Source of the DNA: Hypericibacter sp049323455
GTDB taxonomy: Bacteria > Pseudomonadota > Alphaproteobacteria > Dongiales > Dongiaceae
NCBI GenBank assembly: GCA_049323455.1
Contig: JBMONF010000004.1
Coordinates: 1-64,000, forward strand
Length of the DNA stretch: 64,000 nt
Direction: 5' to 3'
Positions within the stretch are counted from its first letter, which is position 1. Every line of letters begins with the position of its first letter. Of this stretch, positions 49,862-58,237 are shown in pieces. The translations under genes were made by a program, and so were the position numbers. The notes beneath the pieces were generated by a model. It saw only the letters and a program-made list of their open reading frames with translations, had not been told where the DNA came from and ran no database searches.

Positions 49862-50731
49862 TCAATGGCGGGCGCCGGCGGCAAGCTGGCCGCCCATGCG
49901 CCATTCGAGAAGCGATTTGAGGCCGAGCGTCACGAGCGCCAGGAGTGCGAGCAGCGAGGCCACGGCGAAGGCGCCGACGAAGTCGTACTCGTTGTAGAGG
50001 ATCTCGATATGGAGCGGCATGGTGTTGGTGAGCCCACGGATATGGCCCGAGACGACGGAGACGGCGCCGAACTCGCCCATGGCGCGCGCGTTGCAGAGCA
50101 GCACGCCATAGAGCAATCCCCAGGTGACATTGGGCAATGTGACGCGGAAGAAGGTCTGGAGGCCGCCGGCGCCGAGCGAGATCGCGGCCTGCTCCTCGTC
50201 GGTCCCCTGTTCTTGCATGAGCGGAATGAGCTCGCGTGCGACGAAGGGGAAGGTGACGAAGATGGTGGCAAGCACGATGCCCGCCACAGAGAACACGACC
50301 TTGATGCCGAGTGCGTCCAGCGCCGGGCCGAACCAGCCATGAATGCTATAGAGCAGGACGTAAATGAGGCCCGAGATCACGGGCGAGACGGAGAAGGGAA
50401 GATCGATCAGCGTGACGAGCAGGCTCTTGCCGCGGAACTCGAACTTGGCGATGGCCCAGGCGGCAGCGAGGCCGAAAACGATGTTTGCCGGGACCGCGAT
50501 GGCTGCCACCACAACCGTGAGCCGGATCGCCAGCAGGGCGTCACGTTCCGTGATCGCGACGAAGTAAGCCTCGATGCCCTTGCGCAACGCCTCGATGAAG
50601 ACGGAGAGCGCCGGCAAGACCAGCATGGCGACCAGATAGCCGATGGCAACCAGGGTGAGCAGCCACTGCACCCAGCGCGGCTCGCGGGTCGGGTCGCGAT
50701 AACTGTGTCGCGGGTCGGACGCGGCATTCAT
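49862..50731 (-). CDS. cysW: Sulfate ABC transporter permease CysW
   Basis: 289 residues with six predicted helices: VIFGLAAAWAIAKFEF-like IVFGLAAAWAIAKFEF, IDLPFSVSPVISGLIYVLLY, and the EAA loop EEQAAISLGAGGLQTFFRVT with NARAMGEFGAVSVVSGHI. Its start overlaps the cysT stop by four bases. Confidence 0.93.
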   Translation of the reverse strand: MNAASDPRHSYRDPTREPRWVQWLLTLVAIGYLVAMLVLPALSVFIEALRKGIEAYFVAITERDALLAIRLTVVVAAIAVPANIVFGLAAAWAIAKFEFRGKSLLVTLIDLPFSVSPVISGLIYVLLYSIHGWFGPALDALGIKVVFSVAGIVLATIFVTFPFVARELIPLMQEQGTDEEQAAISLGAGGLQTFFRVTLPNVTWGLLYGVLLCNARAMGEFGAVSVVSGHIRGLTNTMPLHIEILYNEYDFVGAFAVASLLALLALVTLGLKSLLEWRMGGQLAAGARH

Positions 50732-51588
50732 CGGTGGCCCTCCTCATGTCGGCGCGCCCAGCGCTGCAGCAGGTTCAGTACCAGAAGCATGACGAAGGAA
50801 GCCGCCAGCATCACCACGGCGATGGCGGCGGCGCCCGCATAGTCGTACTGCTCCAGCTTGATCACGATGAGAAGCGGAGCGATCTCGGACACCATCGGCA
50901 TGTTGCCGGCGATGAAGATGACCGAGCCGTATTCGCCGACGGCGCGCGCGAAGGCGAGAGCGAATCCGGTGAACAGGGCCGGCGCGATGGCCGGCAGGAT
51001 CACCAGGCGGAAGGTCTGCAAACGGTTGGCGCCGAGGTTGGCGGCGGCTTCCTCGATCTCGCGGTCGAGGTCCTGCAGCACCGGCTGAACGGTGCGCACG
51101 ACGAAGGGCAGGCCGATGAAGGTGAGGGCGACCGCCACGCCCAGGGGCGTGAAGGCCACCTTGACGCCGAGCGGTGCAAGCAGATCGCCGATCCACCCAT
51201 TGGGCGCATAGAGGCTGGTGAGCGCGATGCCGGCGACCGCGGTCGGCAGCGCGAAGGGCAGGTCCACCAGCGCGTCGGCGAACCGCTTGAGCGGAAAGCG
51301 ATAGCGCACCAGGACCCAGGCGGTGACGAGTCCGAACAGCGCATTGATCGACGCGCCGATGAAGGCGGCGCCGAAGCTCAATCTCAACGAAGCCAGCACG
51401 CGCGGCGCCGTGACCGCCGCCCAGAAGCCGTGCCAGCCCAATTCCGCCGGCCGCAGAACGAGCGCGGCCAGCGGGATCAGGACGATCAGGCTGAGATAGG
51501 CGATGGTGAAGCCGAGCGTGAGGCCGAATCCCGGCAGCACGCTCGGCTGACGCCATTGCAGGCCGAACAGGGTGGTTCGCCGGCTCAT
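50728..51588 (-). CDS. cysT: Sulfate ABC transporter permease CysT (CysU)
   Basis: 286 residues, the partner permease of CysW: GLTLGFTIAYLSLIVLIPLA as helix 1, VDLPFALPTAVAGIALTSLY, EIEEAAANLGANRLQTFRLV (EAA loop) and ARAVGEYGSVIFIAGNMPMV. Its ATG overlaps the stop of the substrate-binding protein gene by four bases (ATGA). Confidence 0.93.
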   Translation of the reverse strand: MSRRTTLFGLQWRQPSVLPGFGLTLGFTIAYLSLIVLIPLAALVLRPAELGWHGFWAAVTAPRVLASLRLSFGAAFIGASINALFGLVTAWVLVRYRFPLKRFADALVDLPFALPTAVAGIALTSLYAPNGWIGDLLAPLGVKVAFTPLGVAVALTFIGLPFVVRTVQPVLQDLDREIEEAAANLGANRLQTFRLVILPAIAPALFTGFALAFARAVGEYGSVIFIAGNMPMVSEIAPLLIVIKLEQYDYAGAAAIAVVMLAASFVMLLVLNLLQRWARRHEEGHR

Positions 51589-52610
51589 TGTCCGGGCTGA
51601 TAGATCTGGTCGAACACGCCGCCGTCGGCGAAATAGGTGGCCTGGGCCTTGGTCCAGCCGCCGAACAGTTCGTCCACGGTGAAAAGAGGAACCTTCGGGA
51701 AAGTGTCGGCGTATTTTGCCGCCACGGCCGGGTCGGTCGGACGATAGTAGTTCTCGGCGGCGATCTTCTGGCCTTCGGGCGAGTAGAGATATTGCAGGTA
51801 GGCCTCGGCCACCTTCCGCGTGCCGTGCTTGTCCGCGACCTTGTCGACCAGCGCCACGGGCGGCTCGGCCAGGATGCTCACGCTCGGCACCACGATCTCG
51901 AACTGGTCGGGCCCGAGCTCCTTGAGAGCGAGAAACGCTTCGTTCTCCCAGGCGAGCAGCACGTCGCCGATGCCGCGCTGGACGAAGGTGGTGGTCGCGC
52001 CGCGCGCGCCGGTGTCGAGCACCGGCACGTGGCGATAGAGCGTTTGCACGAACTTCCGGGCGCTGTCGTCATTGCCGCCCGGTTGTTTCAGGGCGTAGCC
52101 CCACGCGGCCAGAAAGTTCCAGCGCGCACCGCCCGAGGTCTTGGGATTGGGGGTGATGACCTGAATGCCCTCCTTCACCAGATCGCCCCAGTCCTTGATC
52201 CCCTTGGGATTGCCCTTGCGCACCAGGAACACGATGGTCGAGCTGTAGGGCGCGCTGTTGTGGGGCAGGCGCGCCTGCCAGTTCTTGTCGATCAAGCCGG
52301 CCTTGTCGGCGATCACGTCGATGTCGTAGGCGAGCGCCAACGTCACCACGTCGGCCTCCAGACCGTCAATGACGGCGCGGGCTTGCTTGCCGGAGCCGCC
52401 ATGCGAGGTATCGATCACCACATCCTCGCCGGTCTGCGTCTTCCAGTACTTCGCGAAGGCCGCATTGTACGCTTCGTACAGTTCGCGCGTAGGGTCGTAG
52501 GACACGTTCAGGAGCTTGGTCGCGGCGCTAGCGGCATTGAAGCCCCCCGTGAGCCCAACGGCCAGTGCTGCCGCGAACGCAGTCAATCGGATCGATCGTG
52601 ATCTCGTCAT
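51585..52610 (-). CDS. sbp: Sulfate ABC transporter substrate-binding protein
   Basis: 341 residues with a signal peptide ending at ASA near residue 29. Mature sequence: LLNVSYDPTRELYEAYNAAF, IDTSHGGSGKQARAVIDGLE, DVVTLALAYDIDVIADKAGL and NPKTSGGARWNFLAAWGYAL, the standard sulfate-binding family motifs. It binds sulfate in the periplasm for the CysTWA transporter. GGAGGA precedes the start. It is the first transporter gene, 106 bases downstream of the Rrf2 regulator on the same strand. Confidence 0.94.
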   Translation of the reverse strand: MTRSRSIRLTAFAAALAVGLTGGFNAASAATKLLNVSYDPTRELYEAYNAAFAKYWKTQTGEDVVIDTSHGGSGKQARAVIDGLEADVVTLALAYDIDVIADKAGLIDKNWQARLPHNSAPYSSTIVFLVRKGNPKGIKDWGDLVKEGIQVITPNPKTSGGARWNFLAAWGYALKQPGGNDDSARKFVQTLYRHVPVLDTGARGATTTFVQRGIGDVLLAWENEAFLALKELGPDQFEIVVPSVSILAEPPVALVDKVADKHGTRKVAEAYLQYLYSPEGQKIAAENYYRPTDPAVAAKYADTFPKVPLFTVDELFGGWTKAQATYFADGGVFDQIYQPGQ

Positions 52611-52716
52611 CTTCCGTCCTCCAGATGATTGGGATGATTTGCGTCTGCGGCGTTCGCGAGCTGTCGATTAACTCGATCTTTTTCGTAGTGATAAATTTCA
52701 AAAAAAGGGGCGCGTG

Positions 52717-53187
52717 CTAGATGTCCACCCCCAGATTCAGCAGGGGAGCCACGGTTTTCCCCGGCCGGCTCCCGGGTTCCCGCACGATGTCGGCCAAACT
52801 CGTTTGATCGAGGATGGCCGCAGTGGCGTCGCGCACCTTGCGAAACACGCGCCGGATTTGACAGCTGGCTTCGTCCTTGCAGTCCTCGCAGCGCCGATAG
52901 CCGGTCAGGCTGGCGCAGGGAAGGGCGGCCAGAGGGCCATCCATCAGGCGGATGACATTGCCCAGAAAAATCGAATCGGCCGGCCGGGCCAATGCGTAGC
53001 CGCCATTGCGGCCGCGGAAGCTGCGCACCAGCCCGCCGCGCTTGAGCTCGACCAGGATGATCTCGAGGAACTTCTTGGGCACCGCCTGCTGCTTCGCGAT
53101 TTCCGAAATCAGGACGGCCCGATCCGGCTCCTGCCGGGCCAAGTATTGCAATGCCCGGAGGGCATATTTTGCGCGGTGCGACAACAT
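52717..53187 (-). CDS. Rrf2-family regulator with candidate Fe-S cysteines
   Basis: 156 residues. A winged-helix Rrf2 domain (LSHRAKYALRALQYLARQEP, QQAVPKKFLEIILVELKRGG, SFRGRNGGYALARPADSIFL) is followed by four cysteines, C91, C100, C103 and C109, in the region where IscR and relatives bind an Fe-S cluster. It lies directly upstream of the sulfate transporter operon on the same strand, so it probably controls sulfur uptake, like CymR- or IscR-type regulators. The start at 53187 matches the family; earlier codons do not. A dyad sits immediately upstream. Confidence 0.85.
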   Translation of the reverse strand: MLSHRAKYALRALQYLARQEPDRAVLISEIAKQQAVPKKFLEIILVELKRGGLVRSFRGRNGGYALARPADSIFLGNVIRLMDGPLAALPCASLTGYRRCEDCKDEASCQIRRVFRKVRDATAAILDQTSLADIVREPGSRPGKTVAPLLNLGVDI

Positions 53188-53569
53188 AACTCTAATAACC
53201 CTATCGATATGATAGAGTATGTCAAGCATCGAAAAGCGATGCTGCCGACGCATGCCGCGAGCCCGGCGCTCGTGCGTCACGTTCGGCATCGGGCCGCCGG
53301 CGAAGCGTGCGGCTGCGACGAGTGGGCGCGGCGCTTGCCGGCAGCTTGCGATTGACGGACGGCCATCGCGCTCTGCAGGTTATGGTGATTCTGAGCGGCG
53401 ATGCGGGCGCGTGGGTTGCGTCGCTCTTGCCCGGCGATGCGTCGCGCCGCTGACAGTCACGGTCGCCGACGGGCCGCCGTCTGGCGATTCAGCCGCCAAA
53501 ATCATGTTCGAGGGACGTCGCCCCTGACAGGGTTCCGGGGGCATCCTGCTGCTGTCAGAGAGGATGCTC
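53188..53569. other. 382-base intergenic region between rrf2-type gene and PEPC-like gene
   Basis: Apart from a dyad at 53189-53218 I see no gene here; frames on both strands are short and Arg-rich. It should hold the divergent promoters of the two genes. Confidence 0.55.
53189..53218 (-). promoter_or_regulatory. Candidate Rrf2 autoregulatory operator
   Basis: ACTCTA (53189-53194) and TAGAGT (53213-53218) are inverted across 18 bases. Inside, CTATC (53201-53205) is inverted against GATAG (53211-53215). The AT-rich dyad abuts the Rrf2 start codon, where an IscR/Rrf2 dimer would block its own transcription. Confidence 0.45.
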
Positions 53570-56500
53570 ATGCTGGACCGGCAAAGCACTGCAAATCGCG
53601 AGCGTTCCCACACCGGCGAAGAGGACGGCAGCACGCTCTCGGCGCTGTTGCTGAGCCCGCCCTCGCCGCTCTTGGCGCCAGCCGTTTGCCGCTTCGTGCC
53701 GCCCGCCGGCGCCAACCTCGCCGGCTTGCACGACGAACTGGCGGGGCTGCTCGACGAGTTCGATCGGCAGAGCGAACGCGATCCCTACGGCAATCCGATC
53801 CAGCTCGTGGCCTTCGAGGTGCTGCGGCGCATGGAGGAGGATCTGACGCCGGCGCTGCTCGAGCAGCTGCTGCAGCGCCTGACGTTGCGGGGCTTCGCCG
53901 AGCGGGCGCGCCGCTTCGCGCGCTATGTCGGCGATGGCGACCCGGTACGCAATCGTGCGGCGATCGAAGCCGCTATCCGCCGCCTGGCGGTCGACGGGCA
54001 AGGCCATCCTGTCCCGTTCGAGACCTTTCGCGATCGGATCGAGCGTGAGGTGTATGGCATCGTCATCACCGCACATCCGACCTTCGGCCTCGCCTTCCGG
54101 CTGGAACGGGCCTTGGCGGCTTTGGCATTGGATGCGGATGCCACCGGCGAACGGCTGAGCGTTGCCGAGCGTCAGCGACTGGCGCGGCGCGTCATCGAGG
54201 CGGAGCATCGCCCCGAGGCCGGGCTCGACCTCAAGGCCGAGCACAATCTTTCGCTCGAGGTGCTGGAAAATATTCGCGCGGCCCTGTGCCAGCTCTACCA
54301 GGTCGCCTTTGCAGCGGCGGCCGAGCTCTATCCCGAGCGCTGGACCGAACTTCGCCCTCGGCTGATCACCGTGGCGAGCTGGGTCGGTTTCGACCTCGAT
54401 GGGCGCGCCGACATCCGCTGGAGCGACAGCTTCTACAAGCGGATCAAGCTGGCGGCGCTGCAGATCCGCTACTACCGCTCGCGGTTGGCTGAAATCGCCC
54501 CGATCGCCGGTGTCGCGACCAGGGCCGAATTCGTCCGGCTGGCCGGGCGCCTCGGCGCGGCAGCGGATGCGCTGGAGGAGGAAGTCGCGGTTTTCGAGGC
54601 CGGCGCCGGCGAGGCGAAGCGCTGGCGGGCGGAGCTGGCGGCCACGGCCCGGCAGATGCACGAAGGGCGGACCCGGCGCCTGATCTCCGCCCAGGAGATC
54701 GCCGAAGCGCTGGCCCAAGCGCTCGACAGGGCGCCGCTGCAGGCGAAACAGGCCATCGCTGTGCTGTTGGCCGAGGTCATGAACCAGGGGCTCGGTCTCG
54801 CCCACATCCATGTGCGGCTCAATTCGACGCAGCTCCATAACGCCATCCGCCGCGAGATCGGCATGGAGGGTGCCCCGGACGATCCCAGCCGCCGGCGCAG
54901 CTTTCATACGGCGGTGAACGGTCTGCTCGCGCGCGTCGAGCCCGTCACCATCAATTTCGGCTCGATGCTGGCGGAGCGGGCGTCGGCCAAGCGGCTCTTC
55001 ATGCTGGTGGCGCAGATCCTGAAGTATGTCGATTCCGCCACGCCGATCCGCTTCCTCATCGCCGAATGCGAAACCTCCTTCACGCTGCTGACGGCGCTCT
55101 ATTACGCGCGCATGTTCGGCGTCGAGGACAAGGTCGACATCTCCCCGCTGTTCGAGACGACCAAGGCGTTCGAGCGGGCGCACCGCATCCTCGACGACTG
55201 CCTCGCCAATCCGCACTATGCGGCCTATATCCGCAAGCGCGGCCGGCTCTGCATCCAGACCGGCTTCTCGGACGCCGGCCGCAATCTCGGCCAGACCGTG
55301 ACCAGCGCCACGGTCGAGCTGTTGCGCGCGCGGCTGGCCGATCTCCTGGCCGAGCGCGGCTTCGCCGACATCGAGCTCGTGATCTTCGACACGCACGGGG
55401 AATCGATCGGCCGCGGCGCGCATTACGGAGGCTTTGCCGAGCGCTTCGCCTACGTCGCCTCGCCCGAGAGCCGGCGTCGCTTCGCGCGCAAGGGCATCCG
55501 CGTCAAGCAGGAGACGAGCTACCAGGGCGGCGACGGCTGGCTCTACTTCATGACGCCGGCGGCAGCGCTGGCGGCGACCGCACGCATGATCGAATTCGCG
55601 GCGGAGACGCCGGCCGAAGAGGCGCCCGATCCGTTCTACGCGGAGTACGACTACATCACGGAGTTCTTCATCGCGGTGCGCCAGTTCAACGAGCGGGTGA
55701 TGGGCGATCGCAACTACGCCACGCTGCTCGACAGCTTCGGCGGCAACCTGCTCTATCCGGCGGGCTCGCGGGCGATGCGGCGGGAGACCGAGGGCAGCGC
55801 GCAGCGCCCGGATCTCGCTCATCCGACCCAGATCCGCGCCATTCCGCACAACAGCATCCTGCAGCAGCTGGGCTTGCTCGCGAACACGTTGGGCGGCGTA
55901 GGGCAGGCGATCCGCAAGGACCCCGAGCGCTTCCAGCGCCTCTATCGCGAGAGCCCGCGCTTCCGCAGCCTGATGGCGATGGTGCGCTGGGCGCTCGCCT
56001 TCAGCGACCCCGACCTGCTCAAGGCCTATATCGATCTGCTCGATCCCGGCCTGTGGCTGATGCAAGCGGCCCATCATTCGAGCATCGGGCGCACCGACGA
56101 GCTCAGGCAGATGTCCGAGCATCTGGAACGGCTCGGCAGCCACGAGAAGCTCACCAAGATCTTCCGCGTGCTGCAGGCCGACTTCCTCGATCTCGTCGCC
56201 GGGTTCGGCAACCACGATGTCGCGGGAGAGTCGCCGCTGCCGCGCGACATCCGGCGCGATCTGCGCCTGTTGCACGCCATCCGCATCGCGCTGATTCAGC
56301 GCATTTTCCTGCTCTCGACCCATATCCCGCCCTTCACCGACCGGCACGGCATCAGCCCGGAGCAGTTGATGGCGAAGATCCTGCATCTCGAGATCGACGC
56401 GGCGGTGGCGACCCTGAGCCGCATCTTCCCGGTCGTAGAGGAGCGCATCGACGTGGCGGCGTTCGGCGAGCCCGCCAGCTATCGCAGCGAGGAGGCTGAA

Positions 56501-56608
56501 TCCTACGAGGCGGAGCACCGACGCATCTTCGAGCCCATGGCCCATCTCTACGAGCTGGTGCGCCGGACCGGCACCGCCATCGCCCACATCATCGGCGCCG
56601 TCGGTTGA
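53570..56608 (+). CDS. Divergent phosphoenolpyruvate carboxylase homologue
   Basis: 1012 residues from ATG 53570 (GAGAGG six bases upstream; ATG 53564 is too close). The length and overall order fit PEPC: VITAHPT near residue 165 with H169, LNSTQLHNAIRREI, KYVDSATPIRFLIAECE, DISPLFETTKAFERAHRI, GFSDAGRN (566-573), THGESIGRGA (608-617), and a C-terminal all-helical domain. In active PEPC these motifs read TAHPTE, GYSDSAKD and FHGRGGSIGRGG. Here the Glu of TAHPTE is Phe, the Lys of SDSAKD is Arg571, and the HGRGG loop is rewritten. It is therefore a homologue whose carboxylase activity is doubtful or altered. A terminator follows it. Confidence 0.8.
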   Translation: MLDRQSTANRERSHTGEEDGSTLSALLLSPPSPLLAPAVCRFVPPAGANLAGLHDELAGLLDEFDRQSERDPYGNPIQLVAFEVLRRMEEDLTPALLEQLLQRLTLRGFAERARRFARYVGDGDPVRNRAAIEAAIRRLAVDGQGHPVPFETFRDRIEREVYGIVITAHPTFGLAFRLERALAALALDADATGERLSVAERQRLARRVIEAEHRPEAGLDLKAEHNLSLEVLENIRAALCQLYQVAFAAAAELYPERWTELRPRLITVASWVGFDLDGRADIRWSDSFYKRIKLAALQIRYYRSRLAEIAPIAGVATRAEFVRLAGRLGAAADALEEEVAVFEAGAGEAKRWRAELAATARQMHEGRTRRLISAQEIAEALAQALDRAPLQAKQAIAVLLAEVMNQGLGLAHIHVRLNSTQLHNAIRREIGMEGAPDDPSRRRSFHTAVNGLLARVEPVTINFGSMLAERASAKRLFMLVAQILKYVDSATPIRFLIAECETSFTLLTALYYARMFGVEDKVDISPLFETTKAFERAHRILDDCLANPHYAAYIRKRGRLCIQTGFSDAGRNLGQTVTSATVELLRARLADLLAERGFADIELVIFDTHGESIGRGAHYGGFAERFAYVASPESRRRFARKGIRVKQETSYQGGDGWLYFMTPAAALAATARMIEFAAETPAEEAPDPFYAEYDYITEFFIAVRQFNERVMGDRNYATLLDSFGGNLLYPAGSRAMRRETEGSAQRPDLAHPTQIRAIPHNSILQQLGLLANTLGGVGQAIRKDPERFQRLYRESPRFRSLMAMVRWALAFSDPDLLKAYIDLLDPGLWLMQAAHHSSIGRTDELRQMSEHLERLGSHEKLTKIFRVLQADFLDLVAGFGNHDVAGESPLPRDIRRDLRLLHAIRIALIQRIFLLSTHIPPFTDRHGISPEQLMAKILHLEIDAAVATLSRIFPVVEERIDVAAFGEPASYRSEEAESYEAEHRRIFEPMAHLYELVRRTGTAIAHIIGAVG

Positions 56609-56614
56609 GACGCT

Positions 56615-56638
56615 AGCCGAAAATCAAATTCGGCTTTT
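56615..56638 (+). terminator. Intrinsic terminator after the PEPC-like gene
   Basis: AGCCGAA (56615-56621) and TTCGGCT (56629-56635) form a 7-bp stem with a 7-base loop, followed by TTT, seven bases past the stop codon. Confidence 0.65.
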
Positions 56639-56659
56639 CGACTCCTGCCCCACTTTGCT

Positions 56660-56741
56660 GTCATTCCCGCGAAAGCGGGAATCCATGGCGATGCCCTGTT
56701 CCGGTATCGACATGGACCCTCGCTTTCGCGAGGGTGACGAA
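56660..56741. repeat. Dispersed palindromic repeat, copy 3
   Basis: GTCATTCCCGCGAAAGCGGG starts the left palindrome, followed by AATCCATGGCG. The right one is CCCTCGCTTTCGCGAGGG followed by TGACGAACGAG. It has the same paired-palindrome plan as 9348 and 40831. Confidence 0.7.
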
Positions 56742-56842
56742 CGAGTAATCTCGACGTCCGGGCTCAATTCGCATCAGGCTGTGAGTGCAGCCTTGTGTTT
56801 GCGCTATAGTCGGGGCCGGCGGAGAAAGCGAGGAGCAGACCG

Positions 56843-57520
56843 ATGTCGGAGAAGGAGCGCGCCCTGATCGTGGGCGCCGGCGCGGGGCTCAGCGCCTCGC
56901 TGGCGCGACGGCTGGCCGGCGAAGGCGCCGAGGTGGCGCTGGCCGCACGCGATCCGGACAAACTGGCGGGTCTGGCGGCGGAGATCAACGCACGGCGCTA
57001 TCGCTGCGATGCCAGCCGCCGCGGCGATGTCGAGGCGCTGTTCGCAGCGCTCGACCGCGAGATGCGGCCGCTCGATCTCGTGATCTACAATCCGAGCCGC
57101 CGGGCGCGCGGACCCTTGGTCGATCTCGATCCGGTCGAGGTCGAGCAAGCATTGATGGTCACGGCCTATGGCGGCTTCCTGGTGGCGCAGCGGGCGGCCA
57201 AGCGCATGCTCGCACGCGGACGCGGCAGCATCCTCTTCACCGGCGCTTCGGCGAGCGTGAAGGGCTATGCGCAGTCGGCACCGTTCGCCATGGGCAAGTT
57301 CGCGCTGAGGGGGCTCGCCCAGAGCATGGCGCGCGAGCTGGCGCCCAAGAACATCCATGTCGCGCATTTCGTCATCGACGGCAGCATCGGGCGCGATCCG
57401 GATGGGGAGGCGCGACTCGATCCCGATGCCATCGCCGACACCTATCTGCACATTCATCGCCAACCCCGCAGCGCCTGGACCTGGGAGGTCGAGCTGCGTC
57501 CCTGGGTCGAGCGGTTTTGA
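56843..57520 (+). CDS. SDR-family oxidoreductase with Phe at the catalytic Tyr position
   Basis: 225 residues. Rossmann motif ALIVGAGAGLSASLARRLAG, a YNPS segment in place of NNAG, and a catalytic-region stretch SAPFAMGKFALRGLAQSMAR where the usual YxxxK reads FxxxK. The lysine is kept. The C-terminus is HFVIDGSIG, typical of this subgroup. The substrate is unknown; loss of the tyrosine hydroxyl suggests a changed mechanism or a binding role. AGGAGCAGACCG precedes the start. It lies upstream of the LPS core genes but 141 bases away, so it may not belong to that operon. Confidence 0.75.
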   Translation: MSEKERALIVGAGAGLSASLARRLAGEGAEVALAARDPDKLAGLAAEINARRYRCDASRRGDVEALFAALDREMRPLDLVIYNPSRRARGPLVDLDPVEVEQALMVTAYGGFLVAQRAAKRMLARGRGSILFTGASASVKGYAQSAPFAMGKFALRGLAQSMARELAPKNIHVAHFVIDGSIGRDPDGEARLDPDAIADTYLHIHRQPRSAWTWEVELRPWVERF

Positions 57521-57661
57521 GCCGGAAAGACCGGCCAGGCGGCTCTCGGGATGCCGTCCACCGCTTGCCGCCGCCGGGCAGCCGGGGGTAGGGTCGCGCG
57601 GAATCTTCAGCGGGCGCGGCCGGGGTCGTGGCGACCCACGAAGGAGAGGGCGGACGGGGCG

Positions 57662-58237
57662 ATGGCCGACGATCTTTTCGCGGACGAGCTGGCCGAGCAT
57701 CTGGCCGTCGCCGAGGCGGTACGGTCGGGGTTGGCGGCGCCGTTCGCCGATATGCGCGCCTTGTGGCGGCGCACGATCGAGAGAGAGGGAAAGATATTCT
57801 TCTTCGGCAATGGCGGCAGCGCTGCCGACGCGCAGCATCTGGCAACGGAGCTCACCATCCGTTACTCGCGCGATCGCAAACCAATCGCCGCTATCGCGCT
57901 CACGGCCGATTCCGCCGCGCTGACCGCCGGCGGCAACGACCTCGGATTCGAGCGCATTTTCGCGCGGCAGGTGGAGGCGCTGGGCCGGCCGGGCGATCTG
58001 GCACTGGGGCTCTCGACCTCGGGGCGCAGCCGGAATGTCCTGGCGGCGCTGGCGACCGCGCGCGGCCTGGGGCTCGCGACCGCCGCTTTCACCGGCGCCG
58101 GGCCGCATCGTCTATCCGAACTGTGCGATTGCGTCCTCGCCGTGCCCTCGACCGTGACGGCGCGCATCCAGGAGATGCACATCACCTTGGGCCAGATGCT
58201 CTGCGCCGCGCTCGAGCGGGATCTGGGGCTGGTATGA
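57662..58237 (+). CDS. gmhA: Phosphoheptose isomerase (SIS domain)
   Basis: Converts sedoheptulose 7-phosphate to D-glycero-D-manno-heptose 7-phosphate, the first step of ADP-heptose synthesis for the LPS inner core. 191 residues: FFFGNGGSAADAQHLATELT, ALTADSAALTAGGNDLGFER, LALGLSTSGRSRNVLAAL and QEMHITLGQMLCAALER. The upstream open frame to 57551 has no similarity. It is the first gene of a run with four-base overlaps: gmhA-hldE-hldD-waaL. Confidence 0.94.
   Translation: MADDLFADELAEHLAVAEAVRSGLAAPFADMRALWRRTIEREGKIFFFGNGGSAADAQHLATELTIRYSRDRKPIAAIALTADSAALTAGGNDLGFERIFARQVEALGRPGDLALGLSTSGRSRNVLAALATARGLGLATAAFTGAGPHRLSELCDCVLAVPSTVTARIQEMHITLGQMLCAALERDLGLV

Noticed and set aside
52611..52716. 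A riboswitch or strong intrinsic terminator between the Rrf2 gene and sbp
   Set aside because: There is a run of seven T on the minus strand but no convincing stem before it, and no known riboswitch core could be recognised.
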